DNA of 64,000 nucleotides, from the NCBI GenBank assembly GCA_021613535.1, contig CP075494.1, positions 496,001 through 560,000 on the forward strand, read 5' to 3'. Each line of letters opens with the position of its first letter. Position 1 is the stretch's first letter. The translations under genes and the position numbers were made by a program. Shown here in pieces: positions 22,430 to 33,101 of this stretch. The DNA is from Adineta vaga. Taxonomy: Eukaryota > Rotifera. Below the pieces are notes generated by a model that searched no databases, was not told the DNA's origin, and was given only the letters and a program-made list of their open reading frames with translations.

Positions 22430-22828
22430 TTAGACTGATATGTTTAATTTAATAGTAGATTTACATTTCATTTATAATTTTATTAAATTTTCTGAGATAT
22501 TCATATTGATGATGTACTATATGCAATATATAAAATCTTATTTATCACTCAGAGTCATGATTATTAGACTATCAACACAATCTACTCGAATAAAATCATT
22601 TTTGGAGGAAAATATCCAATTATTACGATCTTTAGTTGATGAACTGCGGTATCGTGTGTTACGACAAAGTCTAACTATGTGAAATATTATTACAGTTCTG
22701 CCTATATGTAGGTTTGTACGTCAGAACGCATGAGAATACTATTCGGTAGACTTATCTTGATTCCGTCAGTCGAAAAAACAGATTTGTGTATATTATTATA
22801 AATGATCATCTCAACAAAATCTGACTAA

Positions 22829-23042
22829 TACTCAGAGAGACAAAATCGATAAAAAAACGACGTTCTTATGTTAGTTTTTGCCAACAAAATATATTTTTTA
22901 TGCGTCTAAACGACGTTTGCACGTGTACAAAAATGTATTTTTTCACGTGGTAAATATATGTTCTGTTGAAAAATAAAAAAAGAACGTCGTTTTTTCTCAC
23001 GAAACGCGTTTTTTTTCTATTGATTCTGTCTGCCTGAGTATC
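22829..23042. repeat. Foldback / MITE-like inverted repeat
   Basis: ATACTCAGAGAGACAAAATC and AAAAAACGACGTTCTT on the left are mirrored by AAGAACGTCGTTTTTT and GATTCTGTCTGCCTGAGTAT on the right, around a spacer of about 110 nt. No coding capacity. Confidence 0.65.
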
Positions 23043-23289
23043 TTTAAGATGTATTCATGTCTATTTTAAGTCAATATAATATTAGATTAATCTAACGTCT
23101 ATTTGAATTTAGTTTAATCATTTGTCAATAGAAAAAAGAAATTGAATTTCACTTCAATCAGAAATCTCTTTTTTTAAATTTAACTATTATTATATGGATA
23201 GAAATTGTTGTGCTATATCATTATAACAAAATCACATAAAAAATCTGACAATATTACTAACACAAAATTATTTCGAACAATTATATCTT

Positions 23290-23577
23290 CGTACATAACA
23301 TAATGAAAAGCTCGCGGTTTGTAATAGAAATTTCGCGAAATATAATACCGTAATCTATGTCTTATCAAGCTTTTTTTTGAAACCGCGATATTTAACGGTG
23401 TGAACATCGTGTTTCGTTCGAGTGTACCGCGCTAAATCGATGTTGCGGTACAAAACACCGCTGTCAACTGCGGTTTATTTTGTACACCGTGATCTTTCAA
23501 GACATAACCGCAACCATTATGAAAAAACTACGTCTGTCAGCGGTATCGCATTAAATATTTTTCCGTGGGTAAGAAAA
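23290..23577. mobile_element. CCGTGGG-terminated element, partial
   Basis: The dense AACCGC/GCGGT motifs and the terminal ATTTTTCCGTGGG match the nested element at 30921-32927. The opposite terminus (CCCACGGAAAAAT) was not found, so this copy is truncated or diverged. Confidence 0.45.
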
Positions 23578-24126
23578 GTATTAGCACGTTTATCAGATTC
23601 TTATTGTGCAGATATTAACTTTTCCTTTTGGTATACGATCTCTGAAGTGCGCTGATATGAACTCTTTAATTATGAGTAAGGATCAAATCTAACAACGCTA
23701 GCTGGGCTTTGAAAATTTTCTTATTTCTTTTCGACATAAAATAGGAAAAACAGGAAAAGCGAGCGCTATATGGGACAAATTATAGGATCTTTTAAAAATA
23801 TAGGATTTATAGGAAATATAGGTCAAATCCCATCACTACTAATGATGGGAGTCTTTTATTTTCTTACAAAAAAATAAAAAAATGGGACACTAGTTTTTTT
23901 TTGAAAATGTTATTTTGTGTGTGTTGTTCGTGAGAATAAAGGTGAATGCGTCATTATATTTGTATGTAAAATCTAGCATCAAGAAATAAGAGTGTGACAG
24001 TTTCTTGAGTGTTAGAAATAATATTACTTATCTCTTCTTATTTATTTTAGAGAATAGATAAATATAAAATAGTATCAAGCCGGAGTTCGGTAATTTTTTC
24101 AGTTTATATCTCTTGTGAAATATCAT

Positions 24127-25205
24127 ATGGATAACAATCAGAATGAAAGTGAGCTTCTCGTTAAAAACAACTATTTACAAAAATTGTGGCGCCATCGGCG
24201 AGTTAAAATCATTTGTATAGCTTGTATTATTATAGCAGTTTTTGTAGTAATGATTTCTCTGTTATTAAAATTCGTTGTTTTTGCACCGATCAAGCCAGTA
24301 AGCTCTACCACAATCACAACAACAACGACAATAATATCGACTTCAACAACATCGAGTTCAATATCAACAATGACGACGACAACAACAACTACTACGACCA
24401 CCACTCAACAATCACGTAAGATTTAAAGAAAACCTATGTTTAACCAAGTATATTTAATTATGATTAGTTATATCTCACGGTAATCTCTATACCTAGATAA
24501 ATGTTATATTTTAAACTGAAAAGATGTTTGTCTTACAGAATCTAAAAAAATTTCGTTGATTATTATATACGCTTGAGGATCATATAATATTCATAAGATT
24601 AACAAAATCAATATATTTTCAAGCACTTTTTTCTAGAATGGTCTAATACTGGTAATATGAACAGTCCACGAAGTGAACATACAGCATCGGTTTTAGCAAA
24701 TGGAAAAGTATTAGTGACGGGTGGATATAATTATAATCGTTCTTTAAATAGTGCTGAAGTGTATGATCCATTGACAGAAACATGGACAATTACTGGTAAT
24801 ATGCATACCGCACGATACGGACACACATCATCCATCTTAACAGATGGAAAAGTACTAGTTACTGGTGGAGCTAGAAATGATATGTCACCGAAAAGTACTG
24901 AATTGTATGATCCAGTAACAGGAACATGGTCTATTGTTGGTAACATGAATAAGGAACGAGTTGGTCATGCAGCTGTTGTATTATTAAATGGAAAAGTGCT
25001 AGTTACTGGTGGATCAGGTGAACGTGATTCTGAACGTAGTGCTGAGTTATTTGATCCATTAACAGGTAATTGGACATTTACTAGTGAGATGCATTTTGAA
25101 CGAGTCAGTCATACAGCATCTGCTTTACTAAATGGAAAAGTATTAGTTACTGGTGGAGAGTATAATGATATGTATATAAATTATGCCGGATTGTATGCTC
25201 TATAG
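24127..25205 (+). CDS. Kelch-repeat type II membrane protein
   Basis: Two exons (24127-24415 and 24637-25205) joined by a phase-1 intron encode 285 aa. A cytosolic N-terminus with basic residues (LWRHRRVK) precedes one membrane helix (about 33-57), then a Thr/Ser-rich stalk, a likely site of O-glycosylation. Exon 2 encodes about four kelch units of 49 residues (ANGKVLVTGGYN; SAEVYDPLTETW and near copies). Six to seven blades usually close a kelch propeller, so this one is short or partial. The first ATG is at 24127; the frame is open further upstream but without ATG. Extracellular binding is inferred. Confidence 0.8.
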
Positions 25206-26346
25206 TAACGGAAATTTGAGAGGTTATGAACGTGAATTCCATTTAATGATACAAATTCATAATGTAACTAAGGTAAACGTGACGCTCATCCTTTATGATC
25301 AATTATTTGATGTAAACAAATAATAATGTTGTTAAAAGAGCAATGATTATTCTGATGTTGCTTAAATATTTGAGAATAATACATAAATAGTAGCAATTCG
25401 ACTACCCTTAAACTGATTATTTGTACGAAAAAACGTATTCTACAATGAATGGATTATTAATTTGTGTCATATTTGTCGTAGATTTGTTAGTCAATACAGA
25501 ATTTCGTGGTAGCATGATTTTATTAAACGATCAAAGATAAACTGACCGATAAAACCAAATAATTTATTTCTACAAACAAAATCTTTATCCGTTATTCACT
25601 ATTCTTATTAGTCAGAGATTACAGTCTATAAGATTGGGTATTGATTTCAATAGCAATTTTATCATGAAAAGAATATGATTTCTCATCATGATTCAGTGAA
25701 ATGTATCAAGTAGAATTCAATTTGAAAGATTAGTTGATGTAGAAGAGATATGTGTTAATTTGTGAGGAAAATGTCAGTTTTTTGTTAAAGATTTTATTCC
25801 CAACACTTCAGGCGAGTATAGAATGTTTCTTTGGCATCATGTATTGATGGAAATTTTAATGTTAAAGATTGTAAATGAATTACAAAATAATTCTATTTAG
25901 ATATTTTATTTATTTGCCGAGGTCTATCAGGGTCTACTAGACTCTTAACCATTCACCCACTTTGCACTCTCACCCACACCCTGAAGAACCTAATAAACCC
26001 TGCTAAACAAATAGTATATAAATGGAATTATATATAGTTATACATATACGATACATATACTATATGAAATATAGAAATTTTGAATTATTGTGTAACTCAT
26101 TTACGGCCTTCAGTGGCTAAAATGCATCTAAACGCGCTTTCATTGCTGAAGTATAGACGAATTTTTGATACAAGAAATATTTACATGAGTTAGATTCGTT
26201 TCGCTTGAATAAATCATTGAATAACATAAACACATGTGTCATACTTAGCTAATAACATTACTTCGTTTTTCTACTACCAAGAGTAAAAAACGATATTTAT
26301 TTTTCATCAATTAATACCATTTATTGTATATGTTTATACTTTTATT
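25206..26346. other. Intergenic
   Basis: AT-rich. A C-rich telomere-like patch at 25953-25981 (CACCCAC and CTCACCCACACCCTGAAG) has no G-rich partner. No gene seen. Confidence 0.55.
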
Positions 26347-26697
26347 ATGACTATTCGATCATTACCTAAAAGTAAATCAGTTGTTCGAGAACAATTATTT
26401 CTCATTGTATTTTGGATACCAATTAAAAAATGTAAAAAACAAATTCTTTGTCCTTTTCTAATGATTATTACAACATTACCTCAATTAATTATTGTCTGTG
26501 TTGTTGATTGTGATCAATGCTATAACATGTGGCTTCGTTATCTTATAATTTCCATATATCTTATTGCTCATACTCCTGAATTATTGACATTTTTTCTATT
26601 TATTTATCCATCAACTGTTTATAAAAATGCGTTTTATAAGACATTCATTGGACAATTATTATTGATTTTATTGAAAAGATGTTGTTGTCGATGAAAG
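26347..26697 (+). pseudogene. Seven-helix receptor fragment, helices 6-7
   Basis: A frame of 115 aa aligns by pattern with the C-terminal part of the NHL receptors: a basic loop (KKCKKQI), helix 6 ending in a DC/GC pair, helix 7, then FIYPSTVYKNAF like FVYPSEIYMKAF. Helices 1-5 are absent upstream. A TGTGGG hairpin starts about 30 bp after the stop. Most likely a truncated receptor gene. Confidence 0.6.
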
Positions 26698-26726
26698 GAT
26701 AACTTTAATGGTTATCTAAGTAACTC

Positions 26727-26790
26727 GAGGGTGTGGGTGTGGGTGTGGGTGTGGGCGTATGATCGATGCAGTACCCACACGCACACCCAT
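26727..26790. repeat. TGTGGG hairpin
   Basis: Four GTGTGG units (GAGGGTGTGGGTGTGGGTGT onward) pair with ACCCACACGCACACCC across a loop of about 20 nt. It lies between convergent coding regions. Confidence 0.9.
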
Positions 26791-26969
26791 CGTCTGTGGA
26801 TGTTTAAAATAAAGGAACACTACCAGTTCCTCGAATGAAGGGCATCACTTGATTTATTTGCCTATGATGAACGATCCTTTGAATAGCAACAACCAATTGA
26901 GTTCGGAATCGTTTTGATAAACAGTAACAATAAAAAGAACTCTAAATAAAGAGAAGAACAATCATGATT

Positions 26970-27854
26970 TTAACCAATGAGAAAAAGGTCTTTTACTGCA
27001 TATGGACCATAGCCATAAATCGCAAAAAAAGAATTAACCAGTTGTTCTTGTGCTCGTTGATAAGCACTTTTCACTGAATTAGCTGTACTAATAAAGTATA
27101 TTTGTCCAGCTGTATAAGGACCATTGAATATTAATACAGCGAATATTTGAAATAAGGCCATCATAATCATTTGTTGAATAAGAGCTGTGAGTGAACGTTT
27201 AACAGCTGTTATTCTCATATGTTTGACAGTGAGAAATCCAAAAATTGAGATTATAACAATAGGAATAGATGTATAAACACCAAGATAAATAAAATAACTA
27301 CGATATTGTGCAAATATTGTATTTTTTGTTACACATGCAGGTGTACCGCCTGTGATAACAAGATCTTGTAAGAAGTAATAAGGTAACTCATGAATAAACC
27401 AAAAGCAGATAGTACCGATTACTAAGTATCTTGCAATTCGAATATTACTCTTCTGTCGTAAAACAACAGATGGTGAGGAACAAATAAAGGCATCAATTGA
27501 TTGTAAACAAAGTAAAGTGTATGTACTTTGAGTATTAATATCGAGAAAACCTGAACGTACTTTGCACCAACCTCGATTCATCACTGCAAGATCAAGTGAA
27601 AACCCTGTACTAAGAATTCGAGTGACAAGTCCAACAAGTAATGCATTCAGATCAAGAAAGCATCGAACAAGCATATAGAATGAACTTGCATTATTATTAT
27701 AATATCCATTCATGAAAAAGATAATCATATTGAAAATATTGCCAATAACACCACTAAGCAATAGAATAAAACCAAAGATAAGACATACATATCGAGAACT
27801 TTGTTGTAATTGAAAAATTTCGAAACCAACTTTAGTATTGTTATTCGATGACAT
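26970..27854 (-). CDS. Orphan seven-helix receptor
   Basis: A single-exon frame of 294 aa with seven hydrophobic helices: about 23-48, 60-82, 97-120, 141-162, 188-212, 225-247 and 262-285. GNIFN at the end of helix 1 fits the GN of rhodopsin-like receptors. CKVR before helix 3 and PACVT in loop 2 supply the usual disulphide pair. The DRY position reads IDAFI, so the motif is degenerate. The C-tail is nearly absent (GYGPYAVKDLFLIG). It resembles the expanded orphan peptide/chemosensory-type receptors of rotifers. Ligand unknown. Confidence 0.8.
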   Translation of the reverse strand: MSSNNNTKVGFEIFQLQQSSRYVCLIFGFILLLSGVIGNIFNMIIFFMNGYYNNNASSFYMLVRCFLDLNALLVGLVTRILSTGFSLDLAVMNRGWCKVRSGFLDINTQSTYTLLCLQSIDAFICSSPSVVLRQKSNIRIARYLVIGTICFWFIHELPYYFLQDLVITGGTPACVTKNTIFAQYRSYFIYLGVYTSIPIVIISIFGFLTVKHMRITAVKRSLTALIQQMIMMALFQIFAVLIFNGPYTAGQIYFISTANSVKSAYQRAQEQLVNSFFAIYGYGPYAVKDLFLIG

Positions 27855-28535
27855 ATGAACGTGTTTTTCTTAGCTGCTTCGTATTAATAAGGAAAGTATT
27901 ATCATAATCCTACGGCAGAGAAAGTATGCCGTGAAATACATTTTCTAATTGAATTTATGGCAAGGAAAGAATAATCCAGAAACTAAATATTCAGTAACAA
28001 GAATAGTAGCATCCATAGTTTTAATGCATGCATCAAAAAATGATAAGACTAGAGAGATGCTTTATTAACCCAATTTTATCACATATGGAACAAAATGCAA
28101 TAAAATAAAAAGATAAAAAATAGTTTTTAAATAGAAGATAATGTGTTTGATTATCACCTTTAAGCAAAAGTTATATGATTTCAAAAGCTCCTATTTATTA
28201 TGCATATTTCAATAAAGAATAAAAACTTTTTTTTTCTGTCCCTATAGTTTTTAAGGTACTAATTCGATTTATCTCTTATCTTTATCATGCATTTTGAGGG
28301 TGTGGGTATATCTTCTTCACTCTTATCTACGCCACACTCACATCCTGCCATTTAATTAGTAAGAGTATTAATTCGTTTTTTTATTCACATACTTTCTCAC
28401 AATGATAAATATGATTCAAACGTACTCTAACGATATTCCACGATCAAAACGACATTTTCAAGGTTAAAAAAACTTCTGAACTCAGTCGGAAATGAAATAG
28501 TGATAAGATGCATTGACTTGTTCATAAAATAAAAT
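27855..28535. other. Intergenic
   Basis: Upstream region of the minus-strand receptor. Contains the TGTGGG hairpin at 28294-28347, whose loop (TATATCTTCTTC...CTC) is shared with the hairpins at 29949 and 43067. Otherwise no recognisable content. Confidence 0.55.
28294..28347. repeat. TGTGGG hairpin, shared-loop type
   Basis: TTGAGGGTGTGGG pairs imperfectly with CCACACTCACATCC. The loop TATATCTTCTTCACTCTTAT is almost the same as in the two hairpins bordering the 1.46-kb duplication. Confidence 0.8.
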
Positions 28536-28802
28536 ATTTCATGATTTGTTTTTCAACATCAAGATGAGAAATAAGAAGGGAAAGTCTCTTGCTTTGTTAT
28601 GTTCGAACATTTCCGTTTAGTAAAAGTAATTCATCTGTTTCGAACGTTCATTGATAATCAATCTAACAAAGATTTATTTATTCATCTTATTTGTTGCCTT
28701 TCTTTCCGTTTTTTATGTTTCATTATGCATTCAGAATGCTAGAGGTATTTTTCCCTTTTCAGATCGTCATTGTCTGGAGGAATAGAATTTTGTCAATGTC
28801 TA

Positions 28803-28904
28803 TCAATACAATTCAACGCCATTGAAAGTCACACAAGCAAACCGTCCGCCAATAACTAATATCTTCCCATTTAATAATCTAGATGCTGTATGATAACCTC
28901 TGTG
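28803..28904 (-). pseudogene. Kelch-repeat fragment
   Basis: The minus strand reads RGYHTASRLLNGKILVIGG then TFNGVELY followed by stops, one kelch unit. Its 5' end runs directly into the TGTGGG hairpin at 28901. The duplicate fragment is at 41923-42024. Confidence 0.65.
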
Positions 28905-28964
28905 GGTGTGGGTGAGGGTGTAAATCAAACATAAGAGAATACTAACTGATACATACACCCTCAA
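28901..28964. repeat. TGTGGG hairpin
   Basis: TGTGGGTGTGGGTGAGGGTGT with the right arm ACACCCTCA. It touches the broken end of a kelch fragment. Confidence 0.75.
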
Positions 28965-29260
28965 TATGCTCCTTTAGTAACCATTTCAGAAGCAAAAGAA
29001 GAACATCTATGGCATCCGGGCGCGCCTCTCTTAAAAATTCACAATTATTTCTTCCTTCTTACGAGCTACTGGGTTTTCTCCCACTATGGGTATGAGGAGG
29101 TAGTGAATATGAAGGAAGAAGTCCACGGTGCAAATGAAAACGAGAGTTGGTAAGAAGAAGAAGAAGGAAACACCTAATGTGCGTCTCTAAGCAAATATAA
29201 TTTTCTTTTCATGTGTAGTTTTCCTTACTGGGTGAGGAAACTATAGAGTTACAATAGTTA

Positions 29261-29267
29261 TATAAAA
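29261..29267 (+). promoter_or_regulatory. TATA box of small secreted protein gene
   Basis: TATATAAAAG lies about 75 bp upstream of the ATG at 29337 and is conserved in the duplicate (42381-42387). Position and sequence fit a core promoter with a 5' leader of about 45 nt. Confidence 0.6.
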
Positions 29268-29336
29268 GCCGCCATCAATGACGAACACATTCACTTACGT
29301 TTCATTCCAACATCGTGATCATCAAATAACAAAATC

Positions 29337-29777
29337 ATGCAGGTAATGGTACTTTTTCTTTTTGTAGCAATTGTTATCGGTTCAACTCAATCTCAAACAT
29401 GGGCTGGCACTTACACGCCTGATTCATCATGTGACACATCAACTTGCTGTTGCTTGAGTGGACAAGCAATAGTAACAAGTTCATCGGCAAATAGTTACAC
29501 TGTTCAGTCTGGTGCGAGTGGTGTATGTGGTGGTGCTGTGACATTCACAGGCAATCTCTATACAAGTGGCTATACGGGTTGGATGATGGTAGCCGCTGAT
29601 AATGATACAGTAACACTTAGCTCTGATAGCCACATAGTCACAGTCACCAATCCAAGTAGATCGGCATGTAGTGGCCAAGGAATCAAAAATGGAAGCCCGA
29701 CACAACATGTTAACATCATCACGTACGTTATTGGCTATGTTTTGGTGGGTATAGTGATCAATACCTTAATCGCCTGA
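29337..29777 (+). CDS. Small secreted Cys-rich protein, copy 1
   Basis: A 146-aa frame with a clear signal peptide (VMVLFLFVAIVIGSTQSQ). The mature part carries a TWAGTY start and a Cys cluster (CDTSTCCCLSG), two further cysteines, and a C-terminal hydrophobic tail (YVIGYVLVGIVINTLIA) that could be a GPI signal or anchor. A TATA box lies upstream. The copy at 42457 differs at five residues. Family not recognised; probably cell-surface or secreted. Confidence 0.75.
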   Translation: MQVMVLFLFVAIVIGSTQSQTWAGTYTPDSSCDTSTCCCLSGQAIVTSSSANSYTVQSGASGVCGGAVTFTGNLYTSGYTGWMMVAADNDTVTLSSDSHIVTVTNPSRSACSGQGIKNGSPTQHVNIITYVIGYVLVGIVINTLIA

Positions 29778-29948
29778 AACATTTCGATTCTCTAAACTAT
29801 TTCACACATTGATAATTTACTAGTTTGCTTAATCAAGAATAAATTATTTATATCATTGATCAAAATGCATTTTAAAACGAGCTTCAATACCATAGTAAAA
29901 TCTGTTTAAAACTGTTCTAAGAGAGATGCTCGCTTTTTATGAAATCTT

Positions 29949-30000
29949 GGGGGTGTGGGTGTGGGTATATCTTCTTCGCTCTCATCCACACTCACCCACG
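29949..30000. repeat. TGTGGG hairpin at duplication border
   Basis: GGGGGTGTGGGTGTGGG with right arm CCACACTCACCCAC and the shared TATATCTTCTTC loop. The 1.46-kb duplication stops matching within its right arm. Confidence 0.85.
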
Positions 30001-30920
30001 TCTAGAGCCATCAGTTTCTTTAGAAAGATCTTGTTGTGAGGATGTTATTGTTGTTGTTTTACTTCAACTACTGTGCGGTAAAACATTGTTGTCGTTTATG
30101 TTTGGGTTAGATTATGTAGCTTTTCAGTAACAACAAGCGGTTTCATTTTACAAATGGGTGGATCTAAGAAATTCTTTGATGTAGGTAGGAGTTGGACATT
30201 GACATGTTTTGAAGACTCTATCAAATTGTTTTAAAATAAACTGTAAAGGATATTTATTCAATAATAATGATACACAAAAGTAATTTTCTTTATGTTTAAA
30301 TGTATCATAACTTAAACAATATCTTATGGCACGTATGAGAGATATGAATGGAATATTCCTCGTTATATGTTTTGCATGTATACTTTTGAAAGGGAGAAAA
30401 TATAGTTCGTGCGAACGTTTATGAAACACATCAGATACCAATTTTTCTCCGCTATTCTGGAGTTTGGTATCCATATATTCGGGGGCAAAACCAATAGATT
30501 TCGACAATTGTATGTTATTGTTCAGTCTATTTCAGAAATTTACTAGATCATTTAATGTGTCTATATGTATATTTATCATAATGAATTTGTTCTAATTGCC
30601 CTTTTAGCTATGAGTCTTTCAAAAAAATACATACACGCATTAACTATTGATAATGTAAGTGATGAACCCGTTGTTCCGCCTCTTATCTGTTTATAATATA
30701 TACCATCATAATAGAAATATTTATTATTCAAAACGAATCTGGTAAGAGCAAGGATTATCTCTTTTTTATCGACCATCTTTCAACATGTTTCAATAATTCA
30801 ATTTCATTAGATACTGTAGTATCACTTGTTATACGATTAAAAAGTGGTCTTAAAAGACTATCTAACCATTTTGATATACGTATAGTTGGAAATTTTATTC
30901 CTGTCATTTTTGGCCTTAAT

Positions 30921-32927
30921 CCCACGGAAAAATATCTAAGTAGATACCTCCGTTAGACGCTGTTTTTTCGTAATGACCGCGGTTACTTGCTTGAAGACCT
31001 CGATGGGTAGAAAAAAACACAATTAACTGCGGTAAGTTACACCGACATTAAGACGCACCGCGATATACTTGAATGAAACCGTAGTGTATGCGCCAGTGAA
31101 AACCGAGATTTTGAAAAAACACGGTATGCTGGCAACTAGTTGCGGTATCAGAGAACCTCCATCTTTTATGGTATTTTTATTCGCGAAATCTCTATTAGAA
31201 ACCGCGGTCTGTATATTATATCGAATAGTACCATTATTTGAATCAGTTTATTTTCAAAACATGACTGGATTTTCTAACGTTATTTTTCTAATAAGATTAT
31301 ATCAATAAAACTTATTACTTAAAAGTCACAGTATGATATAAAAACATTTTCTCATCGATTAAAACTAAATTTATCATCATCCTACAACATAGAAAGTTGG
31401 AAAAAACTACGTTATAAAAATAACGATTTGGCGATTCGCAACGTATAATAAACCTTTTTTTCTGTTTTTTGAAGTGATTCATAAATCCAGAAGGGATTTA
31501 TATCTTCGTCAAATACAATAAAAACGTAGTTCCTTCTACGGTGAAAATTCATAAATCTTTTTTTACGTTTATGAGACCATCATAAACGCTTTTTTTGTTG
31601 GCTATTCCCCACTTTTTTACAGTATAGATATATGTGATTTTTAAATCAAAATAGAGTATTTTTATTAAATGGCAACAAATGATAATATTTTAATTAATTT
31701 TTCAATTTAGATGATAATATAGTGCGACTAAAATTAGAACAGTTAGAATTTAAAAAGGTGAAGCTACAAAGAAAATAAACCAGATCAATATGAAATGTAA
31801 ATAGACATTAACTATACCCAGGGATTTAGCAGATTTTTAGAAAATATGGGTATATAGAATACATTATAGCCACAGTTAATTTAGATGATTACTTCTGATA
31901 GTATTAACAAGCTTGTAGATTATTCAGATACAGAAAAATACATAAATTTGTTTTGTTAGTCAATAAAATCGAGAGCTTATAACTTTCTTAATAACTTAGA
32001 TGTGTTTTAGTATTAAGATTTACATATATATTTACTGAATTTTCAATACTATGCTCGATATTTAGACTTTTCAGTACCGTACAAAACCGCGGTTGAATAT
32101 CTACAAATTCTGATAAATCCCTATGTCATGGCCTTCAGCCATAATAACTCATGAGTCAAGGAATCCATGAGTCATGTACATGTGATCACGAATAGTATAT
32201 AAGAGCAATGCTTCTACTTGTGTATGTGTGTGTTCCATCTCATTATTATTCCCTCAATAAAGCTTATCACCTCACACCCTACCTTCCACCAGGTATGATT
32301 TTATCACAATAAAGTATGTTTATATACCAATGGTCATATTATAGAGGATATATGTGATTCTACAGATCATATACAAAGAATACTGTAAATAAAGTTACTC
32401 GAGGAAATCTAACAAAGTTTTAGAGATATCATAAATTAATGAGAAATACTTATGAAATTATTAATATTTTACTCGTATATGATATCTATATTTTTATATG
32501 AAACAATTTTTCATTACAAATCAGATAGACTATTATATCTGATCTTAATATAAACATCACCACATGGTTCAATGGAATTAGTGAACGGCAATCACATGGT
32601 AATAAGTTCGAATCTAACAAGAAGTAGATAAATATAAAATAGATAATGCTACTATAAGAGTCGACCGCGGTATGAGATCAACGTGTCGAGATCGTTGACT
32701 AGTAGGGAACATGGAAAATTAAGGATTACCGGACAGATGGCAGAAATAAAATACCACTACATTGAATTAGAATTTTCTCGAAAACCGTGAAGAACCGCGG
32801 TTTGTGGCGGTTTTAAAAATCCTAATAAAAGGTCTCACTTTTGCGATTCATAATAACCATTTCAAACCTTCAACTTACAAACCGTCAAAAACCGTGGTAT
32901 CACTTAGTTTATTTTTCCGTGGGATGA
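30921..32927. mobile_element. Nested TIR element, CCCACGG ends
   Basis: The left end ATCCCACGGAAAAATA and right end TATTTTTCCGTGGGAT are inverted repeats. The ends are rich in ACCGCGGT/CCGCGG motifs. It has no transposase frame and is non-autonomous. It interrupts the Penelope-like RT frame: the codons on each side join in frame if the element and one copy of a 2-bp AT duplication are removed. Confidence 0.65.
32124..32293 (+). mobile_element. Possible solo LTR
   Basis: Begins TGTCATGGCC and contains a TATA-like AGTATATAAG, an AATAAAGC polyadenylation-type signal and a C-rich end (CCTTCCACC). The order fits an LTR. The 3' boundary and a target-site duplication were not established. Confidence 0.3.
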
Positions 32928-33101
32928 TGTCGCTGGTTTATGTACTTTTCGTAGAAAATAAAGATGACCTAATTCTGCTTCTTCTTCATTTACTCTCAAT
33001 CTCCCATAACGAGCCTGCGTTTACGTTTCTTATTGTATAAACCAAAAAGGAAATTATTAGTTTGTTTGACCCAAATCTTGATATGCTTTTGTTTTATCCA
33101 T

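Larger units (their letters stand above)
22430..24126. other. Intergenic with foldback and CCGCGG-rich element
   Basis: An 80-codon frame (22440-22682) has no recognisable similarity. A foldback repeat lies at 22829-23042. 23290-23577 is rich in AACCGC/GCGGT motifs and ends in ATATTTTTCCGTGGG, as does the element at 30921-32927. The rest shows nothing recognisable. Confidence 0.5.
28536..29999 (+). repeat. 1.46-kb direct duplication, copy 1
   Basis: Aligns at a constant offset of 13120 to 41656-43119 with few substitutions. It contains a kelch relic, a hairpin and the small secreted protein gene. Its right border lies inside a TGTGGG hairpin. Confidence 0.93.
30148..33101 (-). mobile_element. 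Penelope-like retroelement relic (Athena-like)
   Basis: Decayed reverse transcriptase on the minus strand, in order: MDKTKAYQDLG (near 33101), LYFLRKVHKPATS (up to 32928), then after a nested insertion LRPKMTGIKF and LLRPLF (30777-30920), the motif YYKQIRGGTTGSSLTLSIVN (30576-30776), and the downstream block LSKSIGFAPEYMD, KRSHELYFLPFKSIH and NIPFISLIRAIRYC (30148-30540). These blocks match Penelope-type RT with its thumb region. No GIY-YIG domain is seen, as in bdelloid Athena elements. Stops and frameshifts, including at the expected catalytic YxDD site, make it inactive. The TGTGGG hairpin at 29949 lies about 150 bp from its 3' end. Confidence 0.75.

Noticed and set aside
24171-24404. Minus-strand Val-rich frame
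   Set aside because: Mirror of the Thr-rich stalk codons of the kelch protein.
32560-32640. Second tRNA-like stretch (TGGTTCAATGG and AGTTCGAATCT)
   Set aside because: A- and B-box-like words are present, but the acceptor, anticodon and T stems do not pair well enough for a cloverleaf.
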